Positions 1 through 7,219 of a stretch of DNA of 11,395 nt are shown piece after piece. The DNA lies in contig JNEM01014549.1 of NCBI GenBank assembly GCA_000697335.1, forward strand, positions 1 to 11,395, read 5' to 3'. Position 1 is the stretch's first letter; each line of letters begins with the position of its first letter. Below the pieces are notes generated by a model that saw nothing but the letters and a program-made list of their open reading frames with translations, had not been told where the DNA came from and made no database searches. A program made the position numbers and the translations under genes. The stretch comes from Conidiobolus incongruus B7586. Its lineage: Eukaryota; Entomophthoromycota; Entomophthoromycetes; Entomophthorales; Conidiobolaceae.

Positions 1-92
1 AATTATATATATTAGATTACTTGAAATTATAATATATAATTAAGGTATATTATTTAATAATAAATAAATATATTTAGATATATTTAGTAAAC
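1..92. other. AT-rich left flank of the transposon array
   Basis: Almost pure A/T with no open frame of note. It resembles the A/T spacers that close each unit of the array to the right, but the match is too weak in such low-complexity DNA to say whether another copy lies just outside the window. Confidence 0.4.
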
Positions 93-126
93 TATTAGCA
101 AAAATATTAACCCTTAATATTTAACC

Positions 127-154
127 AAGATGAGTTATAAATTTACAGGTTTTT
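127..154. repeat. Left terminal inverted repeat of copy A
   Basis: This 28-nt stretch matches the reverse complement of 1296-1323 at 25 of 28 positions. Weaker similarity continues outward on both sides to about 93 and about 1365, giving a degenerate terminal inverted repeat of roughly 60-70 bp, within the range of Tc1 relatives. Confidence 0.75.
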
Positions 155-235
155 GAGATAAAGGGATATATTTAACAATATATAACTATATCTTTTTTCT
201 CTCTTTGTTATTATTTTATATAATATTTTACAGAT

Positions 236-259
236 ATACTAATTTTTTTTTATTAGTAT
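236..259. repeat. Subterminal hairpin of copy A
   Basis: Perfect 8-bp arms (ATACTAAT and ATTAGTAT) separated by eight T residues. A larger version sits at the equivalent place in copy C (2449-2495) and a remnant in copy B near 1505-1526. It is therefore part of the element, not a chance palindrome. Confidence 0.6.
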
Positions 260-1295
260 TATTATACCTAAATCCCTCTCTAAAAAAATCTACTTGTACA
301 TTAATTAACTTTATAAAGAAGGTAAATCAACTTGTAATATTATTAGAATTACTAGTGTTAGCTAGTTTACTATAGTTAAGGTTGTTAAGAATAACAATAA
401 AGAAGCATTTAAACTTAAACTTAAGTGTGCTAAAATTATAGATGAACATGATAAGAAGTATATTTGTAGGTTGGTTAGTATAGGTAAGTATGGTACTACT
501 ATAGAAATACAACAGGAACTATAAGACTATACAAGAATATTAGTTAACATTGATACTATTATACATACTTTATGTTAGCATAAATACCACTCACACTTTA
601 AGAAAAAACACCCCCAATTAAAAAAATCCCACTGTAAAGCTAGGTGGGAGTTTAAATATTGCTACTAATATTAAACTAAAATTAATTAGAGTAAGGTTAT
701 TTAGTTTAATGAAACAAAAATATATTTTAGTGGATCTAATAAAAAAGCTAGATACTTTAGAAAAGATGCAAAACTACTTTATAACTATTATGTTAATTCT
801 ACCTAAAAGTATAATAGTGGGTTAATTATTGTTTAAAGATGTATGTTGTTTTTAGGTATAAAGTATCTTTGTAAAGTTAATAAAGGAATTAATACTGAGA
901 TATACCAAAGTATTCTAAACAATGAATTAAAAAAAACCATTGAATAGTATAGGTTAAATAAATCTGATGTTATTTTCCAGCAAGATAATGCCTCTTGCTA
1001 TACTACAACTTCTACTACCAAATAGCTTAAAAATAACAAGATAACAGTTATAAAGTAGCTTCTTCAATTTCTTAACTTTAATCTAATTAAACACCTTTAG
1101 GATTAGTTAAAAACAGCTATTAAAGCTTTCCCCCCAGTAAAAAATTTAGATCAACTTTAAAAATATATTCAAGAAGTATAGAACAAGATTAACCCTTCTT
1201 AGTGTAAGAAGTTAGTTAATTCTATACCCTACAAACTTAAAGAAGTTAGAAAAGCTAAAGGTAGATACACTAGATTTTAATTTTTTTTTATCACT

Positions 1296-1323
1296 AAAAA
1301 CCTACAAATTTATAACTTATCTT
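1296..1323. repeat. Right terminal inverted repeat of copy A
   Basis: Partner of 127-154 (25 of 28 matches in reverse complement). It lies just after the end of the transposase relic, as expected for a Tc1 element. Equivalent stretches follow the relics in copy B (about 2228-2255) and copy C (about 3525-3550). Confidence 0.75.
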
Positions 1324-1455
1324 AGGTAAAATTTAAAGGTTTATATTTTAACCAATTAATAGCTAAATATCATTATTTAATGATATATATAACTAATAAA
1401 TATAATAGATTTTAATTATTTAATTTAGGTTTATTTTATTAAATATTAATTAAGT

Positions 1456-2390
1456 TATTAGTAAAAATATAGGTGTTTTTGATTTTATAACTTACTTTTA
1501 TAGGTTAGTGTATTAAAATTAATACTATTTAAATTTTAAAAAAAATACCCTTAATTAAAAAAATTTTATTATAAAGTTAAGTGGGAGTTTAAATGTTAAC
1601 ACTAAAGTTAAACTAAAACTAACTAGAGTAAGGTTATTTAATCTAATAAAACAAAGATATATTTTAATAAATTTAATAAAAAAGCTAAATGTTTCAAAAA
1701 AGATAAAAAACTATTTTATAACCATTATATTATTATAACCCAAAAATATAATAGTGGGTTAATTATAATTTAGGGATATATATTATCTTTAGGTATAAAG
1801 TATTTTTGTAAAGTTAATAAGGGAATTAATATTGAAATATATTAAAATATTCTAAATAATAAATTAAAAAAATTATTAAATAATATATATTAAAAAAATT
1901 AAATATTATAATTTAATTAGATAATAAACCTTATTATACTATAAATTCTATTATTAAATAGCTTAAAAATAACAAAATAACTATTTTAAAATAACTTTCT
2001 TAATCTTTTAATCTTAACTTAATTAAATATTTTTAAGATTAATTAAAAATATTAATTAAAGCTTTCCCCCTAGCAAAAAATTTAAATTAACTTTAAGAGT
2101 ATATTTGAAAAGCTTAGAATAATATTAGTTTTGCTTAATATAAAAAGCTAGTTAATTTTATACCTTATAAACTTAAAAAAATTAGAAAAACAAAAGGTAG
2201 ATATACTAAATATTAATTTTTCTATCAATACTAAAACCTATAAATTTATAACTTATTTTAAATATACTTTTAGTTTTAATATATCAATTAATAATTAATT
2301 AAATTTAACTTTATCTATTATATAATAAATAAAAATATATATTAGTTATATAATTTAATATAAGTTTATTTAAATTAAAATTAATTAAGA
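1456..2390 (+). mobile_element. Tc1/mariner transposon, copy B, internally deleted
   Basis: Starts with the same left-end motif as copy A (tattagtaaaaatat at 1456-1470) and is 935 bp long. Matching points in A and B are 937 bp apart in the core but 1297 bp apart between B and C. B therefore lacks about 360 bp covering the transposase N-terminal (DNA-binding) part. The catalytic region remains as a strongly AT-shifted relic: Asp codon GAT at 1920-1922 and the Glu position at 2025-2027 reading AAA, still 34 residues apart. Differences from A in aligned stretches are almost all transitions; for example 1564-1581 differs from 627-644 at seven of 18 sites, all C to T or G to A. Confidence 0.8.
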
Positions 2391-3687
2391 TATTAATAGA
2401 AATATATATATTATTAATTTTATAACTTACTTTTGTAGGTTAGTATATATACTAATATTATTATTATAAATTATTATTTTAAATAATATTAGTATTAAAA
2501 TACTTAAATTCTTCTCTAAAAAGATTTACTTATGTATTAATTAACTTTATAATAAAAGTAAATCAACTTATAAAATTACTAGAATTACTAGTATTAACTA
2601 ATTTACTATAGTTAAAGTTATTAAAAATTATAATTAAGATATATTTAAACTTAAACTTAAGTATGTTAAAATTATAAATAAATATAGTAAAAGATATATT
2701 TATAGGTTAGTTAATATAAGTAAGTATAATATTATAATAGAAGTATAGAAAAAATTATAAGATTATACAAGAATATTAGTTAGTATTAAAACTATTATAT
2801 ATGTTTTATATTATAGTAGATATTACTTGCACTTTAAAAAAACATCTTTAACTAAAAAAATCCCACTATAAAGTTAAATAAAAGTTTAAATATCACTATT
2901 AAAGTTAAATCAAAATTAATTAAAGTATAGTTATTTAGTTTAATAGAACAATAATATATTTTAGTAAATTAAATAAAATAATTAAATATTTTAAGAAAGA
3001 CAAAAAATCATTTTAAAAATATTATGATATTTTAACCTAAAAATAAAATAATAGGTTAAATATAATTTAAAAATATATATTATCTTCTAATATAAAATAT
3101 ATTATAAAATTAATAAAAAAATTAATATTGAGATATATCAAGATATTTTAGATGATAAATTAAAAGAAATTAATATATAATATATGTTGAACAGATTAGA
3201 TATCATTTTATAATAAAATTATACTTTTTGTTATATTATTATTTATAGTACTAAATAGTTCAAAAATAATAAAATAATGGTGATAAAATGGTTTTTTCAA
3301 ACTCTTAACCTTAATCTAATTAAATACTTTTAAGATTAGATAAAAAAAATAATTAAAACTTTCCTATAATCAAAAAATTTAAATAAGCATTAAAAATATA
3401 TGTAAAAAGCTTAAAACAAAATTGATTTTTTTAATATAAAAGGTTAATTGACTCTATTTCCTATAAACTTAAGGAAGGTAAAAAAGCAAAAGATAGATAA
3501 ATTAAGTTCTAATTTTCTTTCTATAACTAAAATACACAAATTTAGGATTTATTTTAAATATACTTTAAATTTTAATATATTAATTAAAAGTTAATATAAT
3601 TTAATCAAATTTATACTATTATAAATAAATAATATAAAATTATTATAAAATTTAATTCAAATTAATTTAATTAAGAATTAATAGAAT
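2391..3687 (+). mobile_element. Tc1/mariner transposon, copy C, heavily decayed
   Basis: A 1297-bp unit keeping both the N-terminal part missing from copy B (compare 2510-2820 with 285-600 in A) and the catalytic region. The second Asp position (3217-3219) now reads AAT and the Glu position (3322-3324) reads AAA, with the 34-residue spacing intact. The sequence is nearly all A/T with many stops. At 2861-2878 it differs from A (627-644) at four of 18 positions, all transitions. The next unit starts exactly 1297 bp after this one. Confidence 0.8.
2449..2495. repeat. Subterminal hairpin of copy C
   Basis: Perfect 14-bp arms (2449-2462 and 2482-2495) around a 19-nt A/T loop. It is homologous in position to the shorter hairpin at 236-259 in copy A. 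Confidence 0.6.
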
Positions 3688-3746
3688 CATTGATAAAAAT
3701 ATATATATTATAGTTTCATAACTCACTTTTATGATTTAATATATAT
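3688..3746 (+). mobile_element. Tc1/mariner transposon, copy D, left-end fragment
   Basis: About 59 bp that align without gaps, with roughly four fifths identity, to the left end of copy C (2391-2449), starting exactly one period (1297 bp) later. Similarity stops near 3746, so only the left end of a fourth copy remains at the array's right border. Confidence 0.65.
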
Positions 3747-3968
3747 ATATTTATATTTAATAAACTTTTAATTAATTAATCAGTTATATTATTCAAATTT
3801 ATAATAGATTGGAAAATTTTACATATTTTACAAAATTCCTAAAATAATAAATATAATATTACTAACCCTCAAAAAATAATTTTAATCTGATTTGTTTATA
3901 TATAGTAAATTTTAAAATTTAATAATCTTAATTCTGAATATAATTTATTTTTTAAAGTATTAACTTGA

Positions 3969-3985
3969 TGATCATTTAATGATCA
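3969..3985. repeat. 17-bp near-perfect palindrome
   Basis: TGATCATTTAATGATCA reads the same on both strands except at the centre. Two TGATCA sites form its arms. It could be a dimer-binding site or chance in A/T-rich DNA. Confidence 0.4.
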
Positions 3986-4058
3986 AATAGTTCAAACTGT
4001 TTAAATTTTTAAATAAGCAATAGTACGTAGCTTTAAAAATCTATTTATTTAAGAAATA

Positions 4059-4179
4059 TTTGAAATTTGACAAGATATCAAAAGTTAAATAGAATTAAAT
4101 ATATTAACAAATATTTAGATTATTAAGATTTAAACAAAATTAATTCTTAATTCAGAAAAAAATCTTGACAAATTTCAAA
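4059..4179. repeat. 18-bp inverted repeat pair flanking 85 bp
   Basis: TTTGAAATTTGACAAGAT at 4059-4076 and ATCTTGACAAATTTCAAA at 4162-4179 are inverted copies with one mismatch. The right arm ends 100 bases before the UTP18 start. No clear target-site duplication flanks the pair, so a small non-autonomous transposon is possible but unproven. A paired regulatory site or a cruciform is the alternative. Confidence 0.55.
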
Positions 4180-4279
4180 TTGGCTCAGTCCCATAACTAT
4201 AATTTATACACTTTTTATTTAAATTGTTTTTCAATTAAAAAAATTCCTCACAATAAAAACAATTAATAAATAATAAATA

Positions 4280-6140
4280 ATGTCAATTAAAAAAAGGGTT
4301 CAACACAATACAACATCAAATAATAAGCCAAAATTATTAAAGACCTCCAATTCAAAATCTGTTGATTTTGAGAATGATAGCAAACCTAATGTGGAATTAG
4401 AACTCGAAGATTTATTATTTGGTACCAATAATTTAACTGAAGTCGCTGAAGAACGAGTTCAAACTGTAGAAAGCGAAGATGAATTAAATAACAGTAATAA
4501 CGTTGATCAAAGTGATAAAGAATCTGAGGAGAAGGATGAAGATGACGATGATGTAATTCAATTAATTATACAATTTGGATCGCTACTAATAATTTTCGTT
4601 TAGTTATTTTTCGTGGATGAAGGGGACGAAGAAGCTATTGAACAAACTGAACCTGCAGGACAAGAAGAAGACGAGAATGAAGAAGATTCCGATTCTGATA
4701 GTTCAGATAGTTCGGAAACACCAAGTAACCAATATAAATTAATAATATAATTATTTATGCACTAAATATGATAACTTTAGGTCGCAAATTACCCCAATCT
4801 GCATGGGAAGATGTGGATGAAGAATCCGATGATGAAGTAGATTTGATGAGTGCTAACAGATTGAAGAAATTGAGACACACCGAGGATGAGACTACCCTCA
4901 ATGTTTCCGAATATGAAATGAGATTGAGAGATCAGTAAGCAATAATCATACACATAATATAATACTTGTATTTATCATGATATGTCAGATTCGAAAAATT
5001 AAATCCCAAACCATTGTGGGCTCAAGGCAAAGTGATTCAGGAAGATGGTGAAGAAGTGTTTAGAGATGGTCAATCCATAGTTGAAGACGATGATAAAGTC
5101 GGCAAATTGGCTGAAGGTACCATCGATATACAAAGACTTTCCGACGTAACATTGAATGCCCCCTTCAAGGTAATTTAATCAGCCAATCATAATTATTTCA
5201 AATTAATTAGTAATAGGGACGTATTACATTCACCAAATTCCACCCCGAATTACACTCCCACTGCATTGTAGGCTCCAGCGACCATACTGTGAAGTACTTC
5301 CAAATTGACGGCAAGCAAAATCCCCACATTCATACTTTGAAATTTAAGGATTTATCCCCAGAATTTGGGTCATTCTACAACAATGGCAAGGGCATTTTGG
5401 CTACCGGTTACAGAAAGCATTTTTACACTGTTGACGTCGAGACGAATCAAGCTACTAAGCACAACAGACTCTGGGGACACGATGGCGCTATCGGATACTT
5501 CAAATTGGGTCCCGACGAAAGACACATCGCCATGACCGAGAATGACGGAGTAATCAACATCGTCAACACCGACAGCATGATGAAGATGGGCCATCTCAAA
5601 GCCAACATTGGCGGATGCACTAGCATGGAGTGGAGTAGCGACTCCAACTACCTTTATTCGCTCTCTGTGAATGGCACAGTATACAAATGGGACATTCGCA
5701 CGTACCGCTGCGTCCAAATGTTCCACGACGAGGGTGGCTACAAGGCCAATCATCTCGGTTTATCCCACAATGATCAGTACTTGGCTATTGGCTCGCAATC
5801 CGGTTTCCTAAATTTGTACGATATCACCAATCTCGACGGTCCCAAACCCACGCCGAAGCCCGTTAAAACTTATGATCATTTAACTACCAACATTACTTCC
5901 ATTACGTTTAATCACGATTGTCAACTTATGGCAATGTCGTCCAGTTCCCAGAAGAATCATGTGCGCCTAGTTCACGTGCCAAGTCGTAAAGTGTACGCCA
6001 ATTGGCCCAATCCCAACCAGGGAGGTGTTGTTTACAAAGCCACTAGCTTGGAATTCTCACCCAATTCAGCATACTTGACTATTGGTAACAATATGGGTAA
6101 AGTATGTTTATTCAGGTTGAATCATTACAAGATCGTATAA
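4280..6140 (+). CDS. UTP18: Utp18, WD40 protein of the U3 snoRNP / small-subunit processome
   Basis: Nucleolar ribosome-assembly factor (WDR50 family) needed for early pre-18S rRNA cleavages. Exons by splice sites: 4280-4552, 4604-4724, 4781-4934, 4989-5169, 5217-6140. Introns are 51, 56, 54 and 47 nt, and the joined frame of 1653 nt gives 550 residues, close to human and yeast Utp18. Residues 1-131 are polar and acidic, with runs of Asp/Glu/Ser. LFFVD at 92-96 fits the LFxφD arch-interacting motif by which Utp18 recruits the exosome helicase Mtr4. SAWEDVDEE (138-146) and QFEKLNPKPLWA (183-194) are family signatures. From 244 a WD40 propeller follows, with IDGKQNP at 273-279, KWD at 400-402, DEG at 414-416 and the family's NHYK near the C-terminus. 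The start is the first ATG in an A-rich leader with A at -3. Intron 1 retention would end the protein at residue 107, before the propeller. No missing blocks seen. Confidence 0.95.
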
Positions 6141-6242
6141 TTACGCACTGTTTACCCAATTTTTGTTTAAAAAATAGATTACCGAATTTAGATATAATTA
6201 TCACAATCACAAAAATTATAATATATAATTCATAAGTATAGA

Positions 6243-6248
6243 AATAAA
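6243..6248 (+). terminator. Candidate polyadenylation signal of UTP18
   Basis: AATAAA about 100 bases after the UTP18 stop codon. The hexamer is frequent by chance in such A/T-rich DNA, and fungal signals are loose. Confidence 0.3.
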
Positions 6249-7077
6249 TGTTTATCTAATTTAACCTTGATAGAATTTTAAAGAATTTAATTGAATGTTG
6301 ATCATACATTTGTTGTTATTCAACAAAAATTCAATTTTAATAAAATTAATACTTATAATTCATTCTTGTTATAAAAGAAAATGAATAATAAAATCATATT
6401 TAAGATATTATTTAGAATAATATGATCAAAATGAAGTTTAAACTTAAATATTATTGAAATTATTCTATTAGTTTAGCAACTTTTCTATTAATTCAATTGG
6501 GTTTGTTGTCAAAATTGTTCTTTTTCAATTGAAAATTCCCAAATTTGAATTTCCAAGATTCTAATAGTTTGATTATACTATTCAATGACATTGTTAATAA
6601 TACAAAAATTGATACTTGTGATATATTTTGTTGCATTACCATAATGTATCTATCTATATTTATATTAATATTATTTCATTATTTTATAACAACAACAATT
6701 GTTTAATTATAGTATAATTCTAAGGAAAATTATTAGTTTGAATAAACAAGATGAAATCTAGATTTATTTCAAGTTTATTTATTAAAAGTTACTCAATTGT
6801 TGAGTATTCATACAATATCATATGATTTCCCACGAAAAAAATACCAATTTATTTTATATTTATTTTTAGTTTGGATAATTTTATTATACCAAAAAAATAG
6901 ATAATATGATTCATTCATTTTAAATTAAGGTTTAAATTAAAAACAAATATTTAAAATATATTAAATATGAAACTTAAAGAGTGTACTTATCAAGTACTGT
7001 ATTATGATATAATATTCCCATAATATATTATTGTTTGGTCTATTAAATTATAAATATCATTTAAATTGGTTGAAGCG

Positions 7078-7149
7078 ATGAGAAAATTAGTAGAATTAAG
7101 AGTCATTATTCATTTATTATTATTTAGTCTTTCATTCTTTTATTCTTGA
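7078..7149 (+). other. Possible upstream ORF of the DH-PH gene (23 codons)
   Basis: ATG at 7078 opens a short frame (MRKLVELRVIIHLLLFSLSF..., ending in TGA) that closes 70 bases before the main start codon. The peptide is hydrophobic and Leu-rich. It could act as a regulatory upstream ORF if the transcript starts before 7078, which the sequence does not show. A chance ORF is as likely. Confidence 0.2.
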
Positions 7150-7219
7150 TTAGATTGAGTGTCAAAATATAAATTATCAGATAAATATTAAATAAAATTA
7201 CAGCAAAGAATCAATAAAA

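Larger units (their letters stand above)
93..1455 (+). mobile_element. Tc1/mariner (DD34E) DNA transposon, copy A, inactive
   Basis: Relic of a Tc1-type transposase gene with terminal inverted repeats. The best preserved stretch (near 971-1000) reads as VIFQQDNASCYTT, the second catalytic Asp block of Tc1 transposases (GAT at 984-986). The block corresponding to the family's PDLNPIEHLW follows near 1060-1100, with the Glu position at 1089-1091, exactly 34 residues after the Asp. The Glu codon is AAA (Lys). Upstream remnants include a helix-turn-helix-like part near 470-560, KKSHCKAR at about 621-642, and a first-Asp block near 718-745 (IYFSGS for family FSDES). Several codons read TAG where the family has Trp or Gln, so it cannot make a working transposase. 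This copy is the least decayed. Unit limits are set by where copies B, C and D start. Confidence 0.85.
3747..4279. other. AT-rich region upstream of UTP18, no gene seen
   Basis: No convincing coding region on either strand. It holds the right edge of the transposon array, a near-perfect palindrome (3969-3985) and an inverted repeat pair (4059-4076 with 4162-4179). The last 80 bases are the probable UTP18 promoter and leader: a weak TATA-like stretch near 4203-4210 and an A-rich leader directly before the start codon. Confidence 0.5.
6141..7219. other. Intergenic region between UTP18 and the DH-PH gene
   Basis: About 1.08 kb of A/T-rich DNA holding the 3' end of UTP18 and the promoter of the next gene. 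No gene is convincing. It contains a possible AATAAA signal (6243-6248), a short hairpin with ACTCAA/TTGAGT arms (6791-6805), a 32-codon minus-strand ORF (6493-6591) and a 23-codon plus-strand ORF (7078-7149) close to the next gene. Confidence 0.5.

Noticed and set aside
327-512. 61-residue open frame on the minus strand
   Set aside because: It lies antisense to the N-terminal part of transposase relic A. The peptide is low complexity and the frame stays open by A/T chance.
5370-5753. 127- and 66-residue minus-strand open frames
   Set aside because: They are opposite the WD40 exon of UTP18, whose protein match is clear; they are frame shadows.
6791-6805. Hairpin ACTCAA / TTGAGT with a 3-nt centre
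   Set aside because: Six-bp arms are common by chance in 1 kb of A/T-rich DNA and nothing links it to a gene end.
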